In this document: positions 9,056 to 17,037 of the stretch, in pieces
How positions within the stretch are numbered: position 1 is the first letter of the stretch
Layout of the letters: every line of letters begins with the position of its first letter
Assembly (NCBI GenBank): GCA_964426895.1
Contig: CAYRSH010000009.1
Location: 1 to 40,899, forward strand
From: Caldipriscus sp964426895
GTDB lineage: Bacteria > Hydrothermota > Hydrothermia > LBFQ01
DNA: 40,899 nucleotides
Reading direction: 5' to 3'
Position numbers and translations under genes: made by a program
Notes under the pieces: generated by a model
The model's input: the letters and a program-made list of their open reading frames with translations, nothing else
Told to the model about the DNA's origin: nothing
The model's database searches: none

Positions 9056-9608
9056 TTGCCTATAATGGTGGTATGCTTTATGCCTATATGCGTTAGCACG
9101 CCTATACCCTATGACAGTTTGCAACTCATTGGGGGTGTAGGTGGCCAGTATATAGAGGGGAAATACACGGATATATGTGGTGCTCCCAGAAATTACAAGA
9201 CAACCTATGTTCGGGGAGATGTGCAGTTCAAGTATGGTATTAAAAAGGTGGTAGAGATGGGAGCACAAGGCGGTATGGCGGCCGGGAATGTTTATGAAAA
9301 TGACACACTTAACCGTACGGATTTAATTATCTCCCGGTGTTCATTGGGGATTTATGTATAGGTATCATTGGGAAACGAATCCTTGGGCTTCCGTAGTTTT
9401 TCCGGATAGTTATTTTAACCTTATGATGGGCATAGGGAAATACGAAGCTTTAACCCCTGGTGTTAGATTTGATGTGTATTCCGTTGTAAATCCCCTTGTA
9501 TCGGTTCATATAGGTGATTATACGCTTTCTTTAATGTACGGTTTATTTACCGACCAAGAAAGTGGGGATATTAAAAGGCTATTCTTCGGCTTGGCCAAAA
9601 AGTTTTAA
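9056..9608 (+). pseudogene. Decayed paralogue of the outer-membrane-like protein that follows it
   Basis: Two frames cover one gene: 9056-9361 (CVSTPIPYDSLQLIGGVGGQ onwards, ending LGIYV) and 9354-9608 (MYRYHW to LFFGLAKKF). Both align with the intact gene at 9631-10368: CVSTPIPYD with CVSAPIPYD, FNLMMGIGKYEALTPGVRFD with IDLMFGVGNPEVLTFGISFR, VHIGDYTLSLMYG with LHLGDFTFSVLYG, FFGLAKKF with FHFGVAKKF. Compared with that copy, the middle lacks roughly 35 codons and the frame changes near 9354. At the front, a TATAAT at 9061-9066 precedes ATG 9073, but that ATG is out of frame with the protein, so most of the signal peptide is lost. I read this as a tandem duplicate in decay. Confidence 0.65.
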
Positions 9609-9618
9609 TGTTCCACTT

Positions 9619-9624
9619 TATAAT
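9619..9624 (+). promoter_or_regulatory. -10 box of the outer-membrane-like protein gene
   Basis: TATAAT, then TTCCAT, then ATG at 9631. The 6-base gap implies a leaderless transcript. Confidence 0.6.
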
Positions 9625-9630
9625 TTCCAT

Positions 9631-10368
9631 ATGCGGAAGGTTGCTTTTATTCTTACTACGGTTTTACTCATCACAAAATGCGTTAGCGCGCCCATACCTT
9701 ATGATACGGCGAGGATAGATGACAGCAAGGCTTTCGTAGGTGTGTCAGTGCAAAGTATGGATAGTGAAGACAATGGTGAATACTATAATATTACATTTAT
9801 CACGGGAGATTTGGGGAAGAGTTTTATAAAACGGGAGAATTTTGAATTCGGATTACAGGGAGGAATGGGAGGAGGAAGGAGAGAGTATAGATATTATGTC
9901 GTCGATAAGTATTGGTATCCTAGAGATACTGTCGTTATGCGTATTGTCGAGCATCCGTATGAATATTTTGGTATATCCATATTCCCTTATTTTAAATGGG
10001 CTAAATCGTCGGATAGGAACGCAATTTCTTTAAAGTTATCTCCCGGATTTCAGTTGGGATATGTCAGACGACATGAACATAATGTCTATTTCCCTGCCTT
10101 TCCCCAATTATTAATAGACCTAATGTTTGGTGTAGGCAATCCAGAGGTTTTAACCTTTGGTATAAGTTTCAGGCTTGACCCCGGATATGCCGTTGTATCC
10201 CACTTTGCATCATTACACTTAGGCGACTTCACTTTTTCAGTTCTTTACGGGTATGGCCCTCAAATATTCAGTAAACCTACTATAAACCTTCCTGACGACG
10301 TATACTTTCCTTCCGGTAGAGGCTATATTTCAACCTTTCATTTCGGCGTAGCGAAAAAATTTAGATAA
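9631..10368 (+). CDS. Putative outer-membrane beta-barrel protein, unknown function
   Basis: The 245 aa product starts with a clear export signal (RKVAFILTTVLLITKCVSAP). Alternating hydrophobic/aromatic strands follow, ending in FHFGVAKKFR, which is like the terminal strand of outer-membrane barrels. A lipobox reading is possible at ITKC but the following residues are not typical. I started it at ATG 9631 because of the signal peptide and the TATAAT box 6 bases upstream; the longer frame from 9562 overlaps the previous gene. The preceding 550 bases hold a decayed paralogue. I do not recognise a named family, and role and partners are unknown. Confidence 0.65.
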   Translation: MRKVAFILTTVLLITKCVSAPIPYDTARIDDSKAFVGVSVQSMDSEDNGEYYNITFITGDLGKSFIKRENFEFGLQGGMGGGRREYRYYVVDKYWYPRDTVVMRIVEHPYEYFGISIFPYFKWAKSSDRNAISLKLSPGFQLGYVRRHEHNVYFPAFPQLLIDLMFGVGNPEVLTFGISFRLDPGYAVVSHFASLHLGDFTFSVLYGYGPQIFSKPTINLPDDVYFPSGRGYISTFHFGVAKKFR

Positions 10369-10380
10369 ACCTTACATCCT

Positions 10381-10386
10381 TAAAAT
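10381..10386 (+). promoter_or_regulatory. -10 box before the DUF2905-smpB pair
   Basis: TAAAAT, then TCACGCTT, then ATG at 10395. The same spacer motif is found before accC and the transaldolase gene. Confidence 0.55.
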
Positions 10387-10394
10387 TCACGCTT

Positions 10395-10631
10395 ATGTTT
10401 GAGGAGATGGGTAGGTTTATAGTTTTAATGGGGGTAATATTGGTTTTTATTGGTCTGATTTTTATGGCCTTTGAGAAGTTTTCAATACCCCAAAACCCCC
10501 TTGACTTCCACTTCAAATGGAAGGGTATAGATGTTTATTTCCCCTTGGGAACATCCATTCTAATATCCATAGGACTTACGCTTTTGCTTAACCTTGTGAT
10601 ATGGCTTTTTATATGGCTTACGAAAAGGTAA
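10395..10631 (+). CDS. DUF2905-family small membrane protein
   Basis: 78 aa with two hydrophobic helices (FIVLMGVILVFIGLIFMAF near 9-27 and ILISIGLTLLLNLVIWLFIW near 55-74). Between them is a short polar strand section with DFHFKWKGIDVYFPLGTS. This helix, iPqnPlDf, fyFPlgtS, helix layout is the DUF2905 pattern of 70-80 aa inner-membrane proteins with no known role. The smpB frame begins inside its last codons (about 19-base overlap), so the two are probably co-translated. Confidence 0.75.
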   Translation: MFEEMGRFIVLMGVILVFIGLIFMAFEKFSIPQNPLDFHFKWKGIDVYFPLGTSILISIGLTLLLNLVIWLFIWLTKR

Positions 10632-11059
10632 TAACGGAGAACAGAAAGGCTTATCACGATTACGAGATAGAGGAAACTTTTGAGGCGGGTATAGTTTTGG
10701 AGGGAAGCGAGGTTAAATCCGTAAAAATGGGAAAGGTTAGCATATCCGAAGCGTTTATACATCCAAAGGATGGCGAGTTATTTATATACAACATGCACAT
10801 AGCACCTTATACAAAATCCAATGTTTTCACCCCAGACCCCAAAAGGCCGAGAAAATTGCTTTTACACAGGAGGGAGATAGATAAAATAATAGGTAGGATA
10901 ACCATAAGGGGATATACCGCCATACCCCTAAAAGTAATAGTTAAAAGGGGATGGGTTAAGGTTATTATAGCATTGGCAAAGGGTAGGAAGAAATACGAGA
11001 AGAAAGAAGTTATTAAGCAAAGGGATATAGAAAGGGCTATGAGGAGGGGTGAATATTAA
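10613..11059 (+). CDS. smpB: SsrA-binding protein SmpB
   Basis: Small basic protein that binds tmRNA and delivers it to stalled ribosomes for trans-translation. Family landmarks: NRKAYHDYEIEETFEAGIVL, EGSEVKSVKMGKVSISEAF, and the C-terminal KGRKKYEKKEVIKQRDIERA tail that inserts into the mRNA channel. Length is 148 aa from ATG 10613 (MAYEKVITENRK), the start that matches the family; an in-frame ATG at 10601 would add four residues. Both starts lie inside the end of the DUF2905 gene. No tmRNA gene was found in the window. Confidence 0.95.
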   Translation: MAYEKVITENRKAYHDYEIEETFEAGIVLEGSEVKSVKMGKVSISEAFIHPKDGELFIYNMHIAPYTKSNVFTPDPKRPRKLLLHRREIDKIIGRITIRGYTAIPLKVIVKRGWVKVIIALAKGRKKYEKKEVIKQRDIERAMRRGEY

Positions 11060-11066
11060 ACTGCTA

Positions 11067-11072
11067 TAAAAT
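11067..11072 (+). promoter_or_regulatory. -10 box before the HIT gene
   Basis: TAAAAT (within TATAAAAT), then nine bases (CCCAAGAAT), then ATG at 11082, 22 bases after the smpB stop. Suggests a separate leaderless start within a tight cluster. Confidence 0.45.
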
Positions 11073-11081
11073 CCCAAGAAT

Positions 11082-11561
11082 ATGAAGAAATTGTGGGCTC
11101 CTTGGAGGTTTAAGTTTATTTTGCATGTGGATAAAAGCGAATGTATATTTTGCACAAAGCCAAAAGAAGAAGACGATAAGGCTTATATACTATTTAGAGG
11201 AAAGCACAACTTCGTTATATTAAACATATTTCCCTATAACTCCGGGCATGTGATGATAGCCCCATACTCCCATAAATCAACGCCCGAACTCTTAAACGAA
11301 GAAGAATATAAAGAGATGTTCAAACTATTGCAGATTTCCATAACGAATATCAGAAAGGCTTACAATCCCGACGGTTTTAACATAGGGTTTAACATAGGGA
11401 GGGTTGCGGGTGCGGGGTATGAAGGGCATATACACCTTCATATAGTCCCGAGGTGGAACGGGGATACAAACTTTATGCCCATAATAGGGGATGTAAAGGT
11501 AATATCTCAGGGAATAGAGGAAACATATAAAACGCTTAAACCCCTTTTTGAACGGCTTTAA
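11082..11561 (+). CDS. HIT-family nucleotide hydrolase/phosphorylase
   Basis: 159 aa protein with the histidine triad HIHLHIVPRW near 125-134, where the middle His forms the covalent nucleotidyl intermediate. It also has FCTKPKEEDDKAYILFRGKH, NIFPYNSGHVMIAP and GDTNFMPI. The CIFC pair near the N-terminus resembles the zinc-binding Cys pair of Ap4A-acting HIT proteins, so diadenosine polyphosphate cleavage is the likeliest reaction; this is inferred from the family. The gene lies between smpB and a flavodoxin-like gene with short gaps. Confidence 0.9.
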   Translation: MKKLWAPWRFKFILHVDKSECIFCTKPKEEDDKAYILFRGKHNFVILNIFPYNSGHVMIAPYSHKSTPELLNEEEYKEMFKLLQISITNIRKAYNPDGFNIGFNIGRVAGAGYEGHIHLHIVPRWNGDTNFMPIIGDVKVISQGIEETYKTLKPLFERL

Positions 11562-11564
11562 AAT
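11559..11564 (+). promoter_or_regulatory. -10 box overlapping the HIT stop codon
   Basis: TAAAAT whose first three bases are the TAA stop of the HIT gene, then ATATAGTT and ATG at 11573. Confidence 0.5.
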
Positions 11565-11572
11565 ATATAGTT

Positions 11573-12214
11573 ATGCGAATAAAGGTTTTGGGTATTAACG
11601 GTTCCGCGAGGAGAAACGGTTGGACGGCAAAGTTTTTAAAGAGGGCTTTAATATTTTCCCAAAGGGCGGGTGCGGAAATTAAGTTAATAAACTTGGTTGA
11701 TTATCCTATGAACTATTGTGCCGGTAATTACAGCGAACACCCGGCATTATGCCATTTGGAGAATTGCATAAAGGATAAAATTGGGGATGCGTTTGGTTCT
11801 TTGGTATGGGATATTTTGGAATCGGAGGCCATAATTTTTGCATCTCCCGTGTATTGGTATTCCCCATCCGCACTTTTAAAAACCTTGATAGAAAGATTAA
11901 CATCCTTGGAAAACCAGAACGAGTTTATGCTTAGGGGCAAGGTTGCGGGTGTAATAGTTGTCGGTGAAGAGGATGGGGGTATGCAGGTGGGTTCGCAAAT
12001 CCTCTCCGCCCTAACCCAAATGGGTTTTATAATTCCCCCCTTGGGTGTGGTGTATGCGCATAGGTTGTGGAGGGGGGATAGGATACATGAGGCGTTGGAG
12101 GATGCGGCAATGTTGGGGGTTAATGTGGTTAAACTCGCGGAAACGGTATTAAAACAGGATTGGGATTGGATAGAGGGTTGGAGGAAGTTCGCAAAGCCAA
12201 AAATTAAAAAATAA
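11573..12214 (+). CDS. Flavodoxin-fold NAD(P)H-dependent oxidoreductase
   Basis: 213 aa protein starting IKVLGINGSARRNGWTAKF, the phosphate-binding loop of NADPH-dependent FMN reductases, followed by IIFASPVYWYSPSALLKTLI, the second conserved flavin/substrate loop. It should bind FMN and act as a cytosolic reductase. A Cys-containing stretch (NYCAGNYSEHPALCHLENCI) follows the first loop, as in iron-sulfur or multimeric flavodoxin relatives, but the cysteine spacing is not a standard cluster motif. The acceptor is unknown. rpe follows after two bases, so they probably share a transcript. Confidence 0.82.
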   Translation: MRIKVLGINGSARRNGWTAKFLKRALIFSQRAGAEIKLINLVDYPMNYCAGNYSEHPALCHLENCIKDKIGDAFGSLVWDILESEAIIFASPVYWYSPSALLKTLIERLTSLENQNEFMLRGKVAGVIVVGEEDGGMQVGSQILSALTQMGFIIPPLGVVYAHRLWRGDRIHEALEDAAMLGVNVVKLAETVLKQDWDWIEGWRKFAKPKIKK

Positions 12215-12216
12215 TC

Positions 12217-12831
12217 TTGAAGGTAAAAATAGCACCTTCAATAATAGCGGCGAATTGGGTTGAGATATATTCGGAGGTTGAGAAGGCAAAAAAAGGCGAT
12301 TTTATACATGTTGATGTAATGGATGGGCATTTCGTTCCGAATATAACATTGGGTTCAGATATAGCAAAGGCGATTTATAAATTGAGTAATAAACCCTTGG
12401 ATATACACCTGATGCTTGAAAGGCCGGATAAATATATAGAGCGGTTTGTATTTGAAGGGGTTTTTAGGATTACCTTTCATTACGAGAGTTATGCGATATT
12501 AACCCAAACGATAAACATAATAAGGGATTTCGGATTAAAGGTTGGTATAGCCATATCACCGGATACGCCCGTAAAGAGGATTATAAAGGTTTTACCGGAA
12601 ATAGATCAGGTTTTGGTTATGACGGTTTATCCGGGATTTTCCGGCCAGAAACTCTTAGAGTGGGTTATACCAAAAATATACGAACTGGACGATTTGAGGA
12701 AAAAATACGGTTTAAACTTTACAATAACCGTGGATGGTGGTATAAATTACGACAATGTGGAGAAATTGGGACCAGTTGATGAGGTGGTAATGGGGGCGGG
12801 ATTTTTCACCCCACCCCAAAAGGTTATTTAA
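12217..12831 (+). CDS. rpe: Ribulose-phosphate 3-epimerase
   Basis: 204 aa TIM-barrel enzyme that interconverts ribulose-5-phosphate and xylulose-5-phosphate. Catalytic motifs are present: IAPSIIAANW (Ser), FIHVDVMDGHFVPNITLG (metal His and Asp), DIHLML, MTVYPGFSGQKL and TVDGGIN (second Asp). It is slightly shorter than the usual 215-225 aa. The start is TTG at 12217 (MKVKIAPS), two bases after the previous stop. Together with the transaldolase at 37168-37818 it indicates non-oxidative pentose phosphate metabolism. Its end overlaps the convergent hsp20 gene by 8 bases. Confidence 0.93.
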   Translation: MKVKIAPSIIAANWVEIYSEVEKAKKGDFIHVDVMDGHFVPNITLGSDIAKAIYKLSNKPLDIHLMLERPDKYIERFVFEGVFRITFHYESYAILTQTINIIRDFGLKVGIAISPDTPVKRIIKVLPEIDQVLVMTVYPGFSGQKLLEWVIPKIYELDDLRKKYGLNFTITVDGGINYDNVEKLGPVDEVVMGAGFFTPPQKVI

Positions 12832-13261
12832 TCGGTATTTCCTTGGCCTTAGCCTTTTCGGTTTTGGGTATTTCTATGGTTAAAACCCCGTTTTCCAACT
12901 TCGCGGATATCTTATCGGGCTCCACATTAGAAGGCAATTGTATAGACCTTTGGAATGAGCCGTATAGGATTTCCCTTCTGTAATATTGGGCTTCTTTCTC
13001 CTCTTTCTCTTCTTTCCTCTCGCCCGATATGGTTAGGACATTATCCGAGACTTCAAGTTTTAGATCTTCCTTTTTCACGCCCGGAACATCCACTTTGAGG
13101 ATATACTTGTCGGGGAGTTCCTTCACCTCTATGGCCGGAGCCCACGCGAATTCCCTATCAAACCTCCTCTCGCTTATAAATGTATCAAACAGCTTCTCCA
13201 TCTCCCTCCTTAAATTCTCCAATTCCTTAAAAGGATCCCAGCGAACGATTTCCCTTGCCAT
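12824..13261 (-). CDS. Small heat-shock protein, Hsp20/alpha-crystallin family
   Basis: 145 aa ATP-independent holdase. The alpha-crystallin domain spans about 45-135: EVKELPDKYILKVDVPGVKK, DNVLTISGERKEE, the signature YGSFQRSIQLPSNV and KLENGVLTIEIPKTE. The N-terminal arm (EIVRWDPFKELENLRREMEK) is typical of bacterial class A proteins. It has a full sigma70-type promoter, a 5' leader with a 14-base palindrome and a strong GGAGGTGG Shine-Dalgarno, unlike the leaderless genes around it. It is divergent from the LPP20 gene. No HrcA CIRCE element is visible. Confidence 0.95.
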   Translation of the reverse strand: MAREIVRWDPFKELENLRREMEKLFDTFISERRFDREFAWAPAIEVKELPDKYILKVDVPGVKKEDLKLEVSDNVLTISGERKEEKEEKEAQYYRREILYGSFQRSIQLPSNVEPDKISAKLENGVLTIEIPKTEKAKAKEIPIK

Positions 13262-13275
13262 GGCTCCACCTCCTT

Positions 13276-13289
13276 TTAACTTATGTTAA
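13276..13289 (-). promoter_or_regulatory. Palindrome in the hsp20 5' leader
   Basis: TTAAC-TTAT-GTTAA, between the -10 box and the Shine-Dalgarno of hsp20. Could be an operator or a small thermosensitive hairpin; it could also be chance in an AT-rich leader. Confidence 0.3.
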
Positions 13290-13296
13290 CCATTCA

Positions 13297-13325
13297 ATTA
13301 TGCCACAATATTATTGCTTTGTCAA
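13297..13325 (-). promoter_or_regulatory. hsp20 promoter
   Basis: On the minus strand TTGACA (13320-13325), 17 bases, CATAAT (13297-13302). This is one of the best sigma70-type promoters in the window. Confidence 0.75.
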
Positions 13326-13342
13326 GTATGTGCTTTTACCCC

Positions 13343-13371
13343 TTGACGACAAACATTTCCAACCTTAAAAT
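13343..13371 (+). promoter_or_regulatory. Promoter of the LPP20-like gene
   Basis: TTGACG (13343-13348), 17 bases, TAAAAT (13366-13371), then nine bases to the ATG at 13381. Gives a leaderless or nearly leaderless mRNA and is one of the few such promoters here with a recognisable -35. Confidence 0.7.
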
Positions 13372-13380
13372 TGTCGGCGT

Positions 13381-14148
13381 ATGATGTGGATAGTATTAAT
13401 TTCGCAAAAGCCGGCTGTAGAGCCAATAGGGGTAAAGGATAGCACGGTGAAGGATGTATATGACAAAGGGGAGATAGACTGGACGCACGGATTCATAAGG
13501 GCAAAGGGATACGGGTTCATAGACCCCAATAAACCCAAAGGTCAGGCCAAACTCCTTGCGGAAAGAGCCGCGGTTGCGGATGCCCGGAGGAATCTACTGG
13601 AAATCGTTAAGGGTGTTCATATAACCTCCGAGACGGTGGTTGAGGATTACATGGTTTCCAGCGATATAGTCGTTCAGAGGGTTGAGGGTCTGGTTAAAGA
13701 CGCCAAGGTAATTGGAAAACCAAAATACTATGAAGATGGAAGGGTTGAAGTTTGGGTTGAGATGAAACTGGATAACTTGGCCAAGACATTGCCCACAAAA
13801 CCTTCCGTTAGCGAACCCCAAGAGAAACCCGAAGAAGGCAGTGTGATAATAAAAACCCCTGAGGGTACCAAGGCTTGTATGTATCCAAGAATCCTCGACG
13901 AAAACGGCAATGTTTTGTTTGATGCATCCCAATACCCGGAGGCAAAAGACATGTGGAGTAAGTCTATAAAGTATGTGAAGGGTAAGGTTTCAACGCTACC
14001 CGGAGGTTCTATCGTTATAGAAGCAGCGGAAACCAAGGGGTGTGATATAATCGTTAAAAAGGATGATTTGGATAAGGTGAGCAAACTCAAAAAGTGGGGT
14101 TCATACATCCTCAAAGCCGGAAAGTTCATCATCAACCTTGTAATGTGA
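13381..14148 (+). CDS. LPP20-family envelope protein
   Basis: 255 aa. The central region reads IDWTHGFIRAKGYG, AKLLAERAAVADARRNLLEI and VKGVHITSETVVEDYM, then a pattern ending YEDGRVEVWVEMKL. That is the LPP20 domain seen in surface lipoproteins and flagella- or envelope-associated proteins. A second half (about 150-255) with several polar strands is unfamiliar. The N-terminus MMWIVLISQKPAVEP has only a very short hydrophobic segment and no lipobox Cys, so export is likely but not certain. Its 3' end overlaps the convergent M50B-like gene by 48 bases, and a strong terminator follows. Confidence 0.72.
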   Translation: MMWIVLISQKPAVEPIGVKDSTVKDVYDKGEIDWTHGFIRAKGYGFIDPNKPKGQAKLLAERAAVADARRNLLEIVKGVHITSETVVEDYMVSSDIVVQRVEGLVKDAKVIGKPKYYEDGRVEVWVEMKLDNLAKTLPTKPSVSEPQEKPEEGSVIIKTPEGTKACMYPRILDENGNVLFDASQYPEAKDMWSKSIKYVKGKVSTLPGGSIVIEAAETKGCDIIVKKDDLDKVSKLKKWGSYILKAGKFIINLVM

Positions 14149-14600
14149 TACTATCCATATGGCCCCCCAGAGGTGGGGGCCTATTTTTGTTAATTGTGAA
14201 AGGATTACCGCATCGCTAAAACCCGAGTTAAAAAATATGTCGCTTATAACATTGTAAGGGGCGTATAAAATGCTAATCAAACCCACAAACCTTAAAAGCA
14301 AAGAGTTTAAATCCTCTACAAAAAACAAAGCCACGGATACGAACATAAGGCTAATGAATAATGTTGATGAACCTATCAGCATACCCAACACCAAGGTTAT
14401 AAAATTTGAGAATTTCATATCCGCCAGAACCACCATTAAAGTGCCCATAATAATGGAGGCTGGGTATCCCATATATCCCCACCGGTTAAAATCGTGGCAA
14501 CCATATGGCCGGTTTCGTGAAACAAATCTGTATTCCAAAACATTAAAGCGATTAAAACCAGAGAAATGTAAAAGGCCAAGGGTTTATTCTTTATTAGCAC
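14101..14600 (-). pseudogene. M50B-like membrane metalloprotease, frameshifted
   Basis: The 3' part (14101 to about 14480) encodes YPASIIMGTLMVV, several hydrophobic helices and SDAVILSQLTKIGPHLWGAI, the end of peptidase M50B-like proteins. The 5' part is in another frame, from a possible GTG at 14600: PLAFYISLVLIALMFWNTDL, then the zinc motif HETGH (codons 14505-14519) and ATILTGG. Joining them needs one base change at the GGTGGGG run (plus-strand CCCCACC, 14477-14483). Either the gene is broken or a homopolymer was miscalled. The GTG start would overlap the mutS end by 17 bases. M50B relatives are intramembrane or site-2-protease-like; no function is known here. Confidence 0.65.
14161..14187 (+). 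terminator. Intrinsic terminator of the LPP20-like gene
   Basis: GGCCCCC-CAGAGGT-GGGGGCC (14161-14181) followed by TATTTTT, 13 bases after the stop. The hairpin lies inside the coding region of the convergent M50B-like gene. Confidence 0.85.
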
Positions 14601-17037
14601 CCAACAACCTCTTTATCTCGTAAAGTATGTCCAAAGCATCCTTTGGAGAAAGGGCATCCACATTTAACCCCTTTAAATACTCAACCAATTCTTCACCTTC
14701 CGAAGATGCTTTTATGAGAAAATCCCTTTCAAATTTTTCTTGTAATTCCTTGGCCCTTATTACAACATCTTCTGGTATTCCCGCAAGTTTTGCAACATAT
14801 ATACCATAACTCTTGTCCGCACTACCGGGCACAACCTTGTATAAAAACCTTATGGTGTTTTCCTCTTCCTCTACTTTTACGGTTAGGTTAAAGGCGTTAT
14901 CGTGATCCGATGCCAATTTTGATAGTTCAATATAGTGTGTGGCAAAAAGGGTTTTCGCCTTTATATTGTTGAGTATATACTCGGAAACCGCCCATGCTAT
15001 CGCAAGGCCGTCGTGCGTTGATGTTCCCCTACCAATTTCATCCAAGAGTATCAAACTGTTTTTTGTGGCGGTGTTTAGAATATTGGCCACCTCTTGCATT
15101 TCCGCCATAAATGTTGATATTCCCCTCGTTAAATCATCGGAAGCCCCTATTCTCGTAAAAACCCTATCAAGCAATGGTATTTTCGCGTAATCTGCTGGAA
15201 CAAAACAACCCATATGTGCCATAAGGCATATAATCCCCACCTGCCTGAGATATGTTGATTTTCCACCCATATTTGGGCCGGTTATCAGGGCAAAAAACTT
15301 GTTTTCATCAAGGTATGTATCGTTTGGTACAAAAACCGTATCCATAAAGCCCTCAACCGTTGGATGCCTCCCGTTTTTTATTTCCAAGGCATAACCCTTA
15401 TAAACTTCGGGTTTTGTATATCTAAACTTTTTTGACACTTTTGCAAAGGATAAGGTTAGATCTATCTCGGCTATCTTTGAGGATACCAACTTTATATCCT
15501 TTGAGAATTTTAAGATTTCGGATAAAAGGTTTTTATAAATCTCCCTTTCCAACCTTATGGCCTTTTCCTTTGATGCTATGATTTTGTCCTCCAAGGATTG
15601 CAATTCTTCCGTTGTAAATCTCTCAACATTGGTTAATGTTTGCTTTCTATGATAGTAATCCGGAACATTCTTCGCCTGACCCCTACTAACCTCTATGTAA
15701 TATCCGAATACGGAATTGTACCCTATGCGTAGGTTCGTTATACCCGTCTTCCTCCTTTCATCTTCTTCCAACTTTTTCAGCATACCCTCCGCATTCCTCT
15801 GAATGTTCCTCAATTCATCTAAATTTTTATCAACGCCATCCCTTATATATCCCCCGTCCGAAATGTTTGCAGGTGGGTCTTCAACGAGGGTGTTTTCAAT
15901 TTTTTCGCAAATCTGTTCCAATTCCGGGTTAAAATTAACCTTCAAAACTCTTAAAATCTTTAAAGCGTTTCTTAACGATTTTGAAAACCTCAAAAGGTTC
16001 TTCGGAACCATTTTACCCGAAGAAATCCTTGAAAGATCTCTTTCAAAGTCGTAAATCCTTTTAAGGTTTTCTTCAACAATCTTGGCTATATTTGTATTGC
16101 TTAAAAAGAATTCAACCCTCCTCAAACGGGTTTGTATTTGTTCAATTCGGGCAAAGGGGTGTAAAACGGTAAATTTTAAAAGCCTCTTACCCATCGGGGT
16201 TAGGCAATGGTTTAGTAGTGAATATAGCGACCTTTCTCCCAAAAGGCCAAGGGTTTCAACCGTTCTTTTGTCAAGGGGGATATACTCGTTTAAAGGGTAT
16301 TCAACCGGCGGTTGTAAATGCCCTATACTATCACCCTTTTTTTCCCGTAAATATCCCAACGCCCCACCCAAAACGCTTAAAACCAAAGGTGGATAGTTTC
16401 TCGTAATATTAAAAATTTCCTGCAATAGTCTATACCCGTTTTTCGTTGAGAATGTCTCAATATCCCTGTATGTTTTCGCCACATTTATATCCACATCTAC
16501 CCCTTTGGGTAAAACCATTTCCCTTATGTTTAACCTCCGCATTTCTTCCAAAACCTCCTCCTTTTTACCGAGAATGTAATAAACATCGCCGGTTGAAACA
16601 TCAATAAGACAGGTTGCGGCCTCACCCATAGCCTCGTTATAAGAAGCCAAATACTGGTTTGTATCCTCGGGTAAAAGGGTTTCGGATATTATTGTGCCCG
16701 GTGTAATAACTTCCGTTACAACCCTTTTTAAAAGGGTTTTACTCTCCTTTTCTTCGGTCTGGTCGCATATGGCAACCTTATAACCCGCCTCTAATAGCTT
16801 GTTTATGTATATATCGGCGGATTTAACGGGAATACCCGCCATAGGCACCCTTATGTTTTTACCCATAGGTCTACTGGTTAAAACTATACCCAAAACCTTT
16901 GAGACTATCTCGGCATCTTCAAAAAATGTCTCGTAAAAATCCCCCAAGTGAAACAATAAAATCTCTTCCGGATATTGGCTTTTTATCCTTTTGTACTGTT
17001 CAAGTAAGGGTGTATCCTTCTGCATCTTCATAATCAA
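14584..17037 (-). CDS. mutS: DNA mismatch repair protein MutS
   Basis: 817 aa MutS1. The mismatch-binding domain has the FxE pair in DFYETFFEDA (Phe34, Glu36). The connector, lever (RIGYNSVFGYYIEVSR) and clamp regions follow, then the ATPase with Walker A GPNMGGKST (587-595), Walker B LILLDEIGRGTSTHDG and the helix-turn-helix tail PEDVVIRAKELQEKFE. It recognises mismatches and recruits MutL, which is not in the window. The start is TTG, overlapping the SDR stop (TTGA); ATG codons at positions 3 and 5 (MKMQKDTPL, MQKDTPL) are equally plausible. Confidence 0.98.
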   Translation of the reverse strand: MIMKMQKDTPLLEQYKRIKSQYPEEILLFHLGDFYETFFEDAEIVSKVLGIVLTSRPMGKNIRVPMAGIPVKSADIYINKLLEAGYKVAICDQTEEKESKTLLKRVVTEVITPGTIISETLLPEDTNQYLASYNEAMGEAATCLIDVSTGDVYYILGKKEEVLEEMRRLNIREMVLPKGVDVDINVAKTYRDIETFSTKNGYRLLQEIFNITRNYPPLVLSVLGGALGYLREKKGDSIGHLQPPVEYPLNEYIPLDKRTVETLGLLGERSLYSLLNHCLTPMGKRLLKFTVLHPFARIEQIQTRLRRVEFFLSNTNIAKIVEENLKRIYDFERDLSRISSGKMVPKNLLRFSKSLRNALKILRVLKVNFNPELEQICEKIENTLVEDPPANISDGGYIRDGVDKNLDELRNIQRNAEGMLKKLEEDERRKTGITNLRIGYNSVFGYYIEVSRGQAKNVPDYYHRKQTLTNVERFTTEELQSLEDKIIASKEKAIRLEREIYKNLLSEILKFSKDIKLVSSKIAEIDLTLSFAKVSKKFRYTKPEVYKGYALEIKNGRHPTVEGFMDTVFVPNDTYLDENKFFALITGPNMGGKSTYLRQVGIICLMAHMGCFVPADYAKIPLLDRVFTRIGASDDLTRGISTFMAEMQEVANILNTATKNSLILLDEIGRGTSTHDGLAIAWAVSEYILNNIKAKTLFATHYIELSKLASDHDNAFNLTVKVEEEENTIRFLYKVVPGSADKSYGIYVAKLAGIPEDVVIRAKELQEKFERDFLIKASSEGEELVEYLKGLNVDALSPKDALDILYEIKRLLGANKE

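Noticed and set aside
9041..9268. Upstream extension of the epimerase gene (76 extra codons)
   Set aside because: The Rossmann glycine motif starts right after ATG 9040 and a -10 box lies in the extension; it also reads antisense through the neighbouring gene.
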